A stretch of DNA of 64,000 nucleotides from Bacillota bacterium (GTDB lineage: Bacteria; Bacillota; Clostridia; Lachnospirales; Lachnospiraceae). Under the pieces are notes generated by a model. It saw nothing but the letters and a program-made list of their open reading frames with translations, was not told the DNA's origin and made no database searches. The stretch's first letter is position 1, and each line of letters starts with the position of its first letter. A program made the translations under genes and the position numbers. Shown in pieces: positions 18,597 to 28,471 of the stretch. Where the stretch lies: the NCBI GenBank assembly GCA_029224465.1, contig JAQXUQ010000005.1, positions 1 to 64,000 on the forward strand, given 5' to 3'.

Positions 18597-20837
18597 ATGG
18601 ATATTATCAGCGTCATTACGAAGGAACAGAATCTGCGGCGGGAGCAGGCACAGGCCGTGATCCGTCTGATCGACGAAGGCAATACAATCCCGTTCATCGC
18701 GCGATACAGGAAAGAGCAGCATGGCAACATGAGCGACGGGCAGCTGCGCGCTTTTGACGAGCGGCTCCGGTATCTGCGCGCGCTCGATGAAAGGCGGGAG
18801 ACGATCCTGACCGCGATTGCAGCGCAGGGGAAGCTTACGCCGGAACTTCGTAAGGAGATTGAGGCGGCGATGACTGCCGCCGCTCTCGAAGATCTTTACC
18901 GGCCGCTCCGGCCGAAGAGACGCACGCGCGCGATGATCGCGAAAGAGAAGGGACTGCAGCCCCTCGCAGACTATCTTCTTCTGGAGAAAACAGAACTGCC
19001 TCCGCAGCAGGAAGCGCAGAAGTATGTGAATGAAGAGGCAGGCATCCCGGACGCGGACACGGCAATTCATATGGCGATGGACATCCTTGCCGAAATGCTT
19101 TCGGATGACGCGGCGGAGCGGGCATGGATCCGGGAGAAGACAATGCGGGAGGGAACGCTTGTAACCGAAAAGGCTGACAGATCCGGAAATGCCGCGAGGC
19201 AAAACGAAAAGCTCGCGCAAAGAGAAGCGGTTTATGAAATGTACTATGAGTACAGTGAGCCGCTTGCACGAATTCCGGGGCATCGGATACTCGCGGTCAA
19301 CAGAGGAGAGAAAGAGAAGTTTCTTTCGGTCCGGATAGAAGCTCCGCAGGAAGAGATTGTGCAGCATCTGTACCGCCGCCTGAATCTGCGTAAGACTTCA
19401 ACCCGTGATGTTTTCCGCGAAAATGAAAAGACCGTGCCGTATCTGCAAGCCGTGGCAGCAGACGCTTATAAACGTCTGATCGCGCCTTCGATGGAAACCG
19501 AGCTTCGCGGCGTTCTAACGGAGAGAGCGGAAGACGGCGCAATGACGGTTTTTGCCTCGAATCTGCGGCAGCTGCTGATGCAGCCACCGGTTGAGGGCAA
19601 GGTCGTTCTGGGATGGGACCCCGCGTTTCGTACCGGCTGCAAGCTCGCGGTTGTAGACAGGACTGGAAAAGTGCTCGCGACAAGGGTAATCTTTCCGACC
19701 GCGCCGCAGAACAAGGTAAAGGAAGCGAAAGAAGAGCTGAACACGCTCTGCCGCAGGTATGGCGTAGATGTGATTTCCTGCGGAAACGGAACAGCTTCCC
19801 GCGAGTCCGAGCAGGTGATTGCGGACTTCATAAAGGAATCCGGGCTTCCATTAAAGTACGCGATTGTGAATGAAGCGGGCGCTTCGGTCTATTCGGCGAG
19901 CGAACTCGCGGCCGAAGAGTTTCCGCAGTTTGATGTCGGGCAGAGGAGCGCAGCGTCGATCGCGCGCCGCCTGCAGGATCCGCTCGCGGAGCTGGTGAAA
20001 ATCGACCCGAAAGCCATCGGCGTCGGCCAGTACCAGCATGACATGAATCAGACAAAGCTCGGAGAAACGCTGCATGCGGTTGTCGAAGACTGCGTGAATC
20101 AGGTCGGCGTGGATGTCAATACGGCTTCCGCGGCGCTTCTGTCTTATATTTCCGGTATCAATAAAACGACCGCGAAAAACATTGTTGCTTACAGAGAAGT
20201 CAACGGCCGTTTCCGCTCAAGGCGCGAGCTTTTGAAAGTGCCGAAACTCGGCCCCAAGGCGTTTGAACAGTGTGCCGGGTTCCTACGTATTACAGGCGGA
20301 AGCGAACCGCTTGATATGACAGCGGTTCATCCGGAAAGTTATGAAGCCGCGAAACTGATTCTCAAAGAACTCGGGTATACGCCGCAGGACATCGCGGATG
20401 GAAGAACAAGAAAGCTTGGGGAGCACCTCCCGCTGCAGCAGCTATCCCGGGATACCGGACTTGGTGAATATACTTTGCAGGATGTTCTTTCAGAGCTTGC
20501 GCAGCCGGGACGGGACCCCAGACAGGACGTGCAGGGGCCGGTCCTGCGGCAGGATGTGCTTTCGCTGGAAGATCTGGAGTCGGGGATGAAGCTGAAAGGA
20601 ACGGTCAGAAATGTCGTGGATTTCGGCGCCTTTGTGGATATCGGCGTGCATCAGGACGGACTTGTGCATATCTCGAAGCTTTCGGACCATTTTGTGAAGC
20701 ATCCGCTGGATGTTGTGCATGTCGGTGATATTGTGGATGTGCAGGTGCTTGATGTGGATCGGAGGAAAGGCCGGATAAGTCTCCAGTACTTGTCTCCAGT
20801 CCGCAGCGCCGGCGCCGGCCGGCGAAATGCGGAGTGA
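18597..20837 (+). CDS. tex: Tex family RNA-binding transcription accessory protein
   Basis: IPFIARYRKEQHG, GWDPAFRTGCKLAVVD, GVGQYQHDMNQTKL, C-terminal S1 domain. Confidence 0.95.
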   Translation: MDIISVITKEQNLRREQAQAVIRLIDEGNTIPFIARYRKEQHGNMSDGQLRAFDERLRYLRALDERRETILTAIAAQGKLTPELRKEIEAAMTAAALEDLYRPLRPKRRTRAMIAKEKGLQPLADYLLLEKTELPPQQEAQKYVNEEAGIPDADTAIHMAMDILAEMLSDDAAERAWIREKTMREGTLVTEKADRSGNAARQNEKLAQREAVYEMYYEYSEPLARIPGHRILAVNRGEKEKFLSVRIEAPQEEIVQHLYRRLNLRKTSTRDVFRENEKTVPYLQAVAADAYKRLIAPSMETELRGVLTERAEDGAMTVFASNLRQLLMQPPVEGKVVLGWDPAFRTGCKLAVVDRTGKVLATRVIFPTAPQNKVKEAKEELNTLCRRYGVDVISCGNGTASRESEQVIADFIKESGLPLKYAIVNEAGASVYSASELAAEEFPQFDVGQRSAASIARRLQDPLAELVKIDPKAIGVGQYQHDMNQTKLGETLHAVVEDCVNQVGVDVNTASAALLSYISGINKTTAKNIVAYREVNGRFRSRRELLKVPKLGPKAFEQCAGFLRITGGSEPLDMTAVHPESYEAAKLILKELGYTPQDIADGRTRKLGEHLPLQQLSRDTGLGEYTLQDVLSELAQPGRDPRQDVQGPVLRQDVLSLEDLESGMKLKGTVRNVVDFGAFVDIGVHQDGLVHISKLSDHFVKHPLDVVHVGDIVDVQVLDVDRRKGRISLQYLSPVRSAGAGRRNAE

Positions 20838-20915
20838 GGACGCTTGTCTCCAGCCCGCAGCGCCGGCGCCAGCCGGCGAAATGCGGAGTGAGGACGCTTG
20901 TCTCCAGTCTGCAGC
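20792..20915. repeat. 54-bp tandem repeat overlapping the tex stop codon
   Basis: gtctccag(t/c)ccgcagcgccggcgcc(g/a)gccggcgaaatgcggagtgaggacgctt starts at 20792, 20846 and partially at 20900. Confidence 0.92.
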
Positions 20916-20920
20916 TTCAC

Positions 20921-21757
20921 CTACTTTAAGTACCTCACCAGCTCAATTCCCCCATACACAGCCAGAATGACCACTGAAGTCAGCAGCGCGTACCCGAGCC
21001 GCCACGCGCTGCCCATATAGCTGTAGATCCACGCAAGCGGCGTGCCCGCCGGCGGAAACAGCACAAACAGATAATTATACCCCGTGAGCACATCGAACAG
21101 CCACACCGGCGGCACGAACACAAGAAGAAACGCGAACGGATACCAGAAATGGTGGATGGTCGGATGGATCCGGCCGGAAATGAGAAGCAGTATCGGATAC
21201 GCTGACAAAACCGCGTGCCACAGAAAGCTGTGCAGGCTCATGAAATTCAGGATCGGATAATTGCTCCAGTCCGGAAACAGGAGCGCACAGAGCGTACCGG
21301 GCAGCAGCAGGACAAAGCCGATTTCGCCGAGTGCTTCGCGAAACGGGGACTGATGGATGCCGGAGGCTTCGCTGTATTCGGGGTCCCGGACCGCAAAGTA
21401 CCGGCCGTTTGCGGGATTCAGTGTCATGACGGTATCATTGTAGGATTCGGGAAGAAATGCGTGCAGCAGATAAACGAAAATCGAAAAGCTGCACAGATGC
21501 AGCGGGAGATAACCAAGGCTCATCCGCCCGATGATCAGTAAAAACAAATCACGAGCAAGATTCCCCGCCAGCATCAGACATGCCAGAATCTTCAGGAACG
21601 TGTTCTGCCGCCGCAGCGGCTGCTTTTTAAACCACAGCGTCAGCAGAGTGATGAAGACTGAGCACAGGAGCAGCATCAGGATATGTTTTGCCGTGAAATG
21701 GCCGAAGCCGACGCTCGCGGGAATATCCTTCCCTTCCATCCAGAAATAACGAAACAT
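20921..21757 (-). CDS. YwaF/TIGR02206-like integral membrane protein
   Basis: About 6-7 TM; LPLHLCSFSIFVYLLHAF and HHFWYPFAFLLVF resemble YwaF family. Confidence 0.75.
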   Translation of the reverse strand: MFRYFWMEGKDIPASVGFGHFTAKHILMLLLCSVFITLLTLWFKKQPLRRQNTFLKILACLMLAGNLARDLFLLIIGRMSLGYLPLHLCSFSIFVYLLHAFLPESYNDTVMTLNPANGRYFAVRDPEYSEASGIHQSPFREALGEIGFVLLLPGTLCALLFPDWSNYPILNFMSLHSFLWHAVLSAYPILLLISGRIHPTIHHFWYPFAFLLVFVPPVWLFDVLTGYNYLFVLFPPAGTPLAWIYSYMGSAWRLGYALLTSVVILAVYGGIELVRYLK

Positions 21758-21858
21758 AAAAACCTCCGTAAGAAAAACACAATTATTCTAGCACGGGAGG
21801 CAATTCCGTGGTATAGTTGCGTTGATTTAATTGCGCACAATCAAAGGAGGTGTACGGA

Positions 21859-23043
21859 ATGACGCAGGAACATAGAAAGGAAGAGGAATCCGTAAGGGTC
21901 ACACAGAAGGATCTTTTAAATGACGCGAAGGAGGAAAACCGCAACAAGGTAATCGTACGGACCAGCATCATCGGCATTCTTGTCAATGCTGCTCTCGCGG
22001 CCTTCAAGGCAGTCATCGGCGTGCTTTCAAATTCCATCGCGATTACCCTGGACGCGGTCAACAACATTTCCGATGCGGGCTCTTCGATTATTACAATTGT
22101 AGGAACGAAGCTCGCGGGGAAAGAACCGGACAGAAAGCATCCGTTCGGCTACGGGCGCGTAGAGTATCTCTCGGCGATGATTATCGCGATCATTGTTCTG
22201 TATGCAGGCTTTACTTCGCTGGAGGAATCGGTTAAGAAAATCATCCATCCGGAAGCTTCCGACTATTCGGCAGTGTCACTTTTGATCATCGCGGTTGCGG
22301 TTGTCGTCAAAATCGTGCTTGGCAGATTCTTCAAATCCACCGGGAAGAAAGTCAACAGTGACTCTCTTGTCAACTCCGGACAGGACGCTACAATGGATTC
22401 CGTGATCTCCGCCTCAACGCTGCTCGCGGCAGTGATCTTTCTGGTTTTCCATGTGAGTCTCGAAGCGTGGCTCGGTGCTATTATCTCCGTTGTCATCATG
22501 AAGTCCGGCATCGACATGCTGCGGGAGACGATCGGAAAGCTCCTCGGCACCGGCGCGGACCCCGAACTTGTTAATAAGGTGAAGGCAACCGTGAACAGTT
22601 TTGACGAAGTGCACGGCGCGTACGATCTTATACTTCATGATTACGGCCCGGACAGGTATAATGGTTCTATCCATATCGAAGTGCCGGATACGCTGACCGC
22701 GGATGAAATCGACGAGCTGATCCGTAAAATCGCGCTGAAGGTCTATGAGAAGCACGGCGTGATCCTGACCGGCATCGGCCTGTATTCGATGAATACGAAG
22801 AACGACCATGCCGCGCAGGTGCGGGATTCGATCCGCAAGATGGTCATGAAGAACGAGTATGTCAACCAGATGCACGGCTTCTATCTGTGTGAGGCGGATA
22901 AAACCATCCGCTTCGACCTCGTCATCAGCTTCCGGGCAAAGGACAGACAGGCGGTATTCAGAGAAGTTCTGGAACAGGTGCAGACAGCATATCCGGACTA
23001 TCAGGTAGCCGCCAATATGGACACGGATTTTTCGGAACTGTAA
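21859..23043 (+). CDS. Cation diffusion facilitator family transporter
   Basis: SIAITLDAVNNISDAGSSIITIVGTKLAGKEPDRKHPFGYGRVEYLSAM; ATG after aaaggaggtg. Confidence 0.94.
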   Translation: MTQEHRKEEESVRVTQKDLLNDAKEENRNKVIVRTSIIGILVNAALAAFKAVIGVLSNSIAITLDAVNNISDAGSSIITIVGTKLAGKEPDRKHPFGYGRVEYLSAMIIAIIVLYAGFTSLEESVKKIIHPEASDYSAVSLLIIAVAVVVKIVLGRFFKSTGKKVNSDSLVNSGQDATMDSVISASTLLAAVIFLVFHVSLEAWLGAIISVVIMKSGIDMLRETIGKLLGTGADPELVNKVKATVNSFDEVHGAYDLILHDYGPDRYNGSIHIEVPDTLTADEIDELIRKIALKVYEKHGVILTGIGLYSMNTKNDHAAQVRDSIRKMVMKNEYVNQMHGFYLCEADKTIRFDLVISFRAKDRQAVFREVLEQVQTAYPDYQVAANMDTDFSEL

Positions 23044-23068
23044 GTGGGAGGAAGAAGGGCAGAACTGC

Positions 23069-24280
23069 GTGGAAAAGACGATTGAAAAATTTAAGGGAAA
23101 GAAGATCCTGATCTGGGGCTGCGGCCGGGAAGGCAGATCGACGGAAAAACTGCTGCGGAGTAAATGCTCTCCGGCTGTACTCGACACTTATGAGGGACCG
23201 CGCGAAGGCGTGCAGGAGGAAAATTACGACTATGTTTTCGTCAGCCCCGGCATCCCGTTTGAAGAAGATGCGCCGGACTGGACAAATACCAAATTCACTT
23301 CGCAGACGGAAGTCTTCATGGAAGAATACGGCGCGCAGACCGTAGGAATTACCGGAACCAAAGGAAAGAGCACAACCAGCGCGCTGCTGTACACGGTGCT
23401 TTCCGCGTGCACGGACAGATCGGTGTTCCTCATGGGGAATATCGGAAAGCCTTGTTTTGACTACATCGATCAGATGGACCCTGACAGCATCGCGGTCTTC
23501 GAGCTTTCCTGCCATCAGTGCCAGCGGCTGCAGGCGGATCCGCATGTCGCTGTATTCCTTGATCTTTTTGAGGATCATCTGGACAGGTATCATACGCTGG
23601 AGCATTACTTTGACGCGAAGTGCGGAATTACGAAACATCAGACGGAGAAAGATATCCTCTATGTTGGCAGCGAAGTTCCGCCGATTGTGACGAAGGCGCA
23701 GAAGCGTGTTGTCGACGCGGAGCATGTAAAAGGCGATTTCGAGCTTCGCATCCCCGGCGTGCACAATCAGTTCAACGCGGAAGTTGTCTGCCGGATCGCC
23801 GAGGAAGTTTTCGGCTGCGGGGAGAGAGAAATCCGGGAAGCGCTTTCTTCATTCCGCGGCCTGCCGCACCGGCTGGAGTACGCGGGAACCTATGACGGGA
23901 TTGCGTATTACGACGATTCGATCTCGACGATACCGGAAGCCGCGATCAATGCGGTAGATGCGGTTCCGGATACAGCGACCGTGCTGATCGGAGGCATGGA
24001 CCGCGGCATTGATTACGATATTCTGATTGATTTTATCCGCAGACGGAGTGACCTGAATTTCATTCTCGCCTACGCTTCCGGAAAGCGGATCTACGAGCAG
24101 GTGAAGGACTGCCCGAACGTGTATCTGGTCGAAGATCTGGAGCAGCAGGTCGCGAAGGCAAGAGAGATCACGCCGGAAGGCCGCGCGGTCGTCATGTCGA
24201 ACGCGGCTGCATCGTACGGGTATTTTAAAAATTTCGAGGAGCGGGGAGACTGCTTCAAGAAGCTGATTCAAAAATCATAA
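23069..24280 (+). CDS. MurD-like Mur ligase (UDP-N-acetylmuramoylalanine--D-glutamate ligase)
   Basis: GITGTKGKSTTSALLY ATP-binding loop; N-terminal GCGREGRST; GTG start. Confidence 0.82.
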   Translation: MEKTIEKFKGKKILIWGCGREGRSTEKLLRSKCSPAVLDTYEGPREGVQEENYDYVFVSPGIPFEEDAPDWTNTKFTSQTEVFMEEYGAQTVGITGTKGKSTTSALLYTVLSACTDRSVFLMGNIGKPCFDYIDQMDPDSIAVFELSCHQCQRLQADPHVAVFLDLFEDHLDRYHTLEHYFDAKCGITKHQTEKDILYVGSEVPPIVTKAQKRVVDAEHVKGDFELRIPGVHNQFNAEVVCRIAEEVFGCGEREIREALSSFRGLPHRLEYAGTYDGIAYYDDSISTIPEAAINAVDAVPDTATVLIGGMDRGIDYDILIDFIRRRSDLNFILAYASGKRIYEQVKDCPNVYLVEDLEQQVAKAREITPEGRAVVMSNAAASYGYFKNFEERGDCFKKLIQKS

Positions 24281-24303
24281 TTATTCCTGTAAAGGGGGCC
24301 ATC

Positions 24304-24738
24304 ATGAAGAAACTGTTTGAAGAGTTCAAGACATTTATCAGCCGCGGCAACGTAGTCGACATGGCAGTCGGCGTTATCATCGGCGCTGCTTTCAAGGCGA
24401 TCGTCGATTCGCTGGTCGCGGACATCATCAGCCCGCTCCTTGGTCTGTTCGGTACGCATAACCTGGACAAGATGTCCGTGGTTTTGAAGCAGGGCGCGAC
24501 ACCCGAACAGACAGTATCTCTGAACTACGGCAATTTCATCTCCGCAGTCCTGAACTTCCTCATTATGGCGTTCATTCTGTTCATGATCGTCAAGGCGTTC
24601 AATAAAGCGCATGAAAAGCTCGACCGTCATCCCGCGGCGCCGGCAGCTCCGACAACGAAGATCTGCCCTTACTGCAAGAGTGAGATTGATATTAACGCGA
24701 CACGCTGCCCGCACTGCACATCGCAGCTGGATCAGTGA
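24304..24738 (+). CDS. mscL: Large-conductance mechanosensitive channel with C-terminal zinc ribbon
   Basis: FISRGNVVDMAVGVIIGAAFKAIVDSLVADIISPLLG; CPYCKSEIDINATRCPHCTSQL tail. Confidence 0.95.
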   Translation: MKKLFEEFKTFISRGNVVDMAVGVIIGAAFKAIVDSLVADIISPLLGLFGTHNLDKMSVVLKQGATPEQTVSLNYGNFISAVLNFLIMAFILFMIVKAFNKAHEKLDRHPAAPAAPTTKICPYCKSEIDINATRCPHCTSQLDQ

Positions 24739-26333
24739 TCTCCGGGCAAAACAGCCCGTGCGAAAACCCCGGCCAGGAAGAGTATATTCTCGAGGCACAG
24801 CTGCGGGCATATGTTGATCAGAACCTCTATCCGTTTCATATGCCGGGGCATAAAAGGCGGCTTGCCCCGGCACCCGGACTCCCGTATGACTGGGACCTGA
24901 CCGAAGTGGATGGCGTGGATGATCTCCATGACGCGGAGGGAATTCTCAAAGATGCCATGGACCGGACCGCGCGTTTGTTCGGCGCGTATAAGACGTGGTA
25001 CCTTGTCGGCGGCAGTACCGTCGGAATTCTGGCTGCCGTCCGGTGCGCGGCGCGGGCCGGAAGTGAGATCATCGCCGCGAGAAACTGCCACAAGTCTGTT
25101 TTGCATGCGGCAGAACTTCTGAACCTGCGCGTACACTGGGTCTATCCGTCATTTAATGATACTTACGGCATTTACGGCAGCGTGTCGCCGGAGCGTGTGC
25201 GGGAGATGCTTACGCGCTATCCGGATACCCGCGCTGTCGTGATCACAAGCCCGACCTATGAAGGCGTGCTGTCGGATATTGCATCCATTGCCGGCATCTG
25301 CCACCGCGCCGGCGTGCCTCTGATCGTGGATGAAGCGCATGGGGCGCATCTTTCGTTTATAGGAGAGTACCCGGACAATCCGCCGCGGAGACCGCTGCAA
25401 AGCGCTGTTTCCTGCGGCGCGGATCTGGTTATCCAAAGCGCGCACAAAACATTACCTTCCCTGACGCAGACTGCCTTCCTTCACTGGAACGGCAGCTTTT
25501 TCACGCAGCAGGAGATTTCGCGGCAGCTGAATGTCTTTGAGACCAGTTCTCCTTCCTATCCTCTGATGGCTTCGCTGGATGGCTGCACCGGCATTCTTAA
25601 AAACCGCGGCAGAGAAATGTTCAAGGCCTATCGAGGAAACCTCGAACGCCTGGGCAGCCGGCTTCTTGCCCTGAAGAATCTGCGGGTCCTCGGACATGGG
25701 AATGCGGCGGCGCAGGATCTTTCGGATTCTTCCTTCTACGCGCTCGATCCCGGGAAAATACTGATCTGCGGCGGCGCGGCGCTGAGCGGTGCGGCACTGG
25801 CGGATATTCTGCGCGTGCAGTATCATATCGAAACCGAGATGCATTCCGGCAGCAATGTGCTCGCAATGACCACGGTCTGCGATCCCGCGGAAGCGTTTGA
25901 CCTTCTTTCGGACGCGCTCCTTTCAATCGACACCGGGCTTTCTGCCGCGTCCCCGGCGGAAAATGTGCCCTCGGCAGGAAACGCGCTCCCGGCTGAACAT
26001 GCGTCCGCGGCAGGGATTGCGCACGAACCGGAAAACGCAGCCGCAGAGGGCGCCGCATATCGCCTGCCCGAAAAGGAAGAAAGTGTCTGCGCGATAGGCG
26101 AAGCGCTGGACGAACCGGCGGAAGAAGTGCCGGCAGAAGAAGCGGAGGGCAGAATCTGCGCCGAATACGTCTACTGTTATCCGCCCGGAATCCCGATTCT
26201 CGTTCCCGGAGAAAGAATCCTGCCGGAGCACCGAAATGTTCTCGCAAGGCTTGGGCGCTCGGGATGCAGGATTCACCACTCGTTCGCGCGGGAGGGACAG
26301 GACATCTTCTTTGTAACAATAAGCAAAGTTTAA
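24735..26333 (+). CDS. Orn/Lys/Arg decarboxylase family PLP enzyme
   Basis: YPFHMPGHKRR, GGSTVGILAAV, VDEAHGAHLSF, SAHKTLPSLTQTAFLH; C-terminal YPPGIPILVPGE; GTG start overlaps mscL stop. Confidence 0.9.
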   Translation: MISGQNSPCENPGQEEYILEAQLRAYVDQNLYPFHMPGHKRRLAPAPGLPYDWDLTEVDGVDDLHDAEGILKDAMDRTARLFGAYKTWYLVGGSTVGILAAVRCAARAGSEIIAARNCHKSVLHAAELLNLRVHWVYPSFNDTYGIYGSVSPERVREMLTRYPDTRAVVITSPTYEGVLSDIASIAGICHRAGVPLIVDEAHGAHLSFIGEYPDNPPRRPLQSAVSCGADLVIQSAHKTLPSLTQTAFLHWNGSFFTQQEISRQLNVFETSSPSYPLMASLDGCTGILKNRGREMFKAYRGNLERLGSRLLALKNLRVLGHGNAAAQDLSDSSFYALDPGKILICGGAALSGAALADILRVQYHIETEMHSGSNVLAMTTVCDPAEAFDLLSDALLSIDTGLSAASPAENVPSAGNALPAEHASAAGIAHEPENAAAEGAAYRLPEKEESVCAIGEALDEPAEEVPAEEAEGRICAEYVYCYPPGIPILVPGERILPEHRNVLARLGRSGCRIHHSFAREGQDIFFVTISKV

Positions 26334-26352
26334 GAAAAAGAGGGAATTTCTA

Positions 26353-27705
26353 ATGAAGCAAAACACGCCGCAGGAGCGTTACGCCTACATGACGCAGACG
26401 CCTATACCGAAGCTGATCGGAGGCCTTGCCGTTCCCACGATCATCAGCATGCTGGTATCCAATATCTACAACATGGCGGATACCTTCTTCGTAGGCCGCA
26501 TATCGACGCAGGCGACGGCGGCGGTCGGCATTGTTTTTTCGGTCATGGCAATCATCAATGCCCTTGGCTTTTTCTGCGGCCACGGCTCGGGCAATTTCAT
26601 GTCGAGACGCCTTGGAGCCGGGGATACCCGGCAGGCGAATGAGGCTGCGGCAACCGGGTTCGCACTGGCCTTCATTCTGGGCGCGGTTCTGATGGTTCTG
26701 GGACTCGTTTTTCTGAATCCGCTCTGCAGAATGCTCGGCGCGACGCCTACGATCCTCGAAGACGCGAAAAGCTACCTGCGAATCATTCTGCTCGGCGCGC
26801 CGTTTATGTGTGCGGAACTTGTCGTCAATAACCAGCTCCGTTTCGAAGGAAGCGCGGTATACGCCATGGCAGGACTTGTCAGCGGCGCGGTCATCAACAT
26901 CGGGCTGGACCCGCTGTTTATTTTCGGGTTCGGAATGGGCGTCGCGGGTGCTGCGCTTGCCACGGTGCTCAGTCAGCTGATCGCGTTCGCCATTCTGCTG
27001 TACGGCAGCTATCACGGGCCGAATATTCATATTCATCTGAAAAACGTCCGTTTCAACCGCTATTACATGCTGCAGATTGTCAACGGCGGTTCGCCGTCCC
27101 TCACAAGACAGGGGATGCAGAGCATTTCGACGATCCTGCTGAATACGATGGCCGGCGCAATCGGCGGGGATGCCGCGATCGCGGGCATGTCGGTTGTCAC
27201 AAGAGTCATGATGCTTGCCAATTCGGCGCTGATCGGTTTCGGGCAGGGCTATCAGCCTGTCGCGGCCTTCAATTACGGCGCGAGTCTCTACAAACGTGTG
27301 CGCGAAGGCTTTTTCTTCTGCGTCAAAACAGGCACCGCGTTCCTCCTCGCACTCTCGGCCCTTTTGTTTGCGTATGCGCCTGGAATCATCCGCTTTTTCC
27401 GGGATGACCCGGATGTTGTGGATGTCGGCATGCGCGCGCTGCGCTATCAGACGATTGTCTTCTTCCTTGCAGCGTTTATTGTCATGTCCAACATGATGCT
27501 GCAGTCCATCGGAAAGGGAGTCAGGGCGACGATCCTCGCTTCGGCGCGGTCCGGTCTCTTTTTCATACCGCTCATTCTGATTCTGCCGAAGATGCTGGGT
27601 CTGACCGGCGTCGAAATAACGCAGGCGGTATCCGATGTCCTGACATTCGCAATCTCGATCCCGCTTGTCCGTTCTGTCCTTAAGGAAATGGAGGAGGCAA
27701 AGTGA
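26353..27705 (+). CDS. MATE family efflux transporter
   Basis: TPIPKLIGGLAVPTIISMLVSNIYNMADTFFVGRIS; about 12 TM. Confidence 0.93.
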   Translation: MKQNTPQERYAYMTQTPIPKLIGGLAVPTIISMLVSNIYNMADTFFVGRISTQATAAVGIVFSVMAIINALGFFCGHGSGNFMSRRLGAGDTRQANEAAATGFALAFILGAVLMVLGLVFLNPLCRMLGATPTILEDAKSYLRIILLGAPFMCAELVVNNQLRFEGSAVYAMAGLVSGAVINIGLDPLFIFGFGMGVAGAALATVLSQLIAFAILLYGSYHGPNIHIHLKNVRFNRYYMLQIVNGGSPSLTRQGMQSISTILLNTMAGAIGGDAAIAGMSVVTRVMMLANSALIGFGQGYQPVAAFNYGASLYKRVREGFFFCVKTGTAFLLALSALLFAYAPGIIRFFRDDPDVVDVGMRALRYQTIVFFLAAFIVMSNMMLQSIGKGVRATILASARSGLFFIPLILILPKMLGLTGVEITQAVSDVLTFAISIPLVRSVLKEMEEAK

Positions 27706-28298
27706 GAAGAGTTCTTCGAAGCCGGCTCCGTGCCCTGCTTCCCGTTCTGCTTGTCCTGCTGCTTGTCAGCGGCTGCGGTTCTGCTCCCGCTTCGGCGCCC
27801 GGCAAGCCTGCGGGCGGGGATAGCGTGGCGGCGTCAACAGCCGCGGGCGCAGAACAGTCAATGCCGGAGGAAGCAGGCGCAGCCGCATCGGCAGAGCAGG
27901 ACGCGCCGGACGCCGACATACAGGATGCGCCGGACGCAGAGGCGCCTGCGGAAGACGGCGCGTACACATCGAAAGACGAGGTCGCGCTTTATCTTTATAC
28001 GTACCACCATCTGCCATCGAACTTCATTACGAAGAAGGAAGCCCGAAAGCTCGGCTGGGAGGGAGGTCCGCTGCAGGATTTTGCCCCCGGGAAAAGCATC
28101 GGAGGCGATCACTTCGGAAATTATGAAGGCGTTCTTCCGGAAGACGCGGACTATCATGAGTGCGACATAGATACAAACGGCGGCAGCAGAGGCGCGAAAA
28201 GAATCGTCTGGTCCGGCGACTGGAACATATACTATACGGACGACCATTACGGGCATTTCACGCAGCTGTATAACGCGGACGGGCCGGTTTCTCCCTGA
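27702..28298 (+). CDS. Barnase-family ribonuclease lipoprotein
   Basis: Lipobox LVSGC; YHHLPSNFITKKEARKLGW, APGKSIGGDHFGNYEGVLP, YHECDI, KRIVWSGDWNIYYTDDHYGHFTQL align with barnase including its E, R, R and H catalytic residues. Confidence 0.93.
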   Translation: MRRVLRSRLRALLPVLLVLLLVSGCGSAPASAPGKPAGGDSVAASTAAGAEQSMPEEAGAAASAEQDAPDADIQDAPDAEAPAEDGAYTSKDEVALYLYTYHHLPSNFITKKEARKLGWEGGPLQDFAPGKSIGGDHFGNYEGVLPEDADYHECDIDTNGGSRGAKRIVWSGDWNIYYTDDHYGHFTQLYNADGPVSP

Positions 28299-28385
28299 GG
28301 TTCTTACTGCTCTGTTCCGACGGCTTAACGTTCACACTGCCATCCGGCAGCCTGTCCATTCATATTGCCGGGTTGCCGGGTGGCG

Positions 28386-28415
28386 ATGACAAAACGTATG
28401 CTTATATGATATAAT
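28386..28415 (+). promoter_or_regulatory. Putative sigma-A promoter for EamA-barstar transcription unit
   Basis: ATGACA-N18-TATAAT. Confidence 0.5.
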
Positions 28416-28471
28416 CAAAATTCAATGCCGTTGCTGAGGGACGGCGCCAACATCAGGGAGGGAACAATTAT

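Noticed and set aside
20792-20915. CRISPR or IS terminal repeats
   Set aside because: Contiguous tandem copies without spacers and no transposase nearby.
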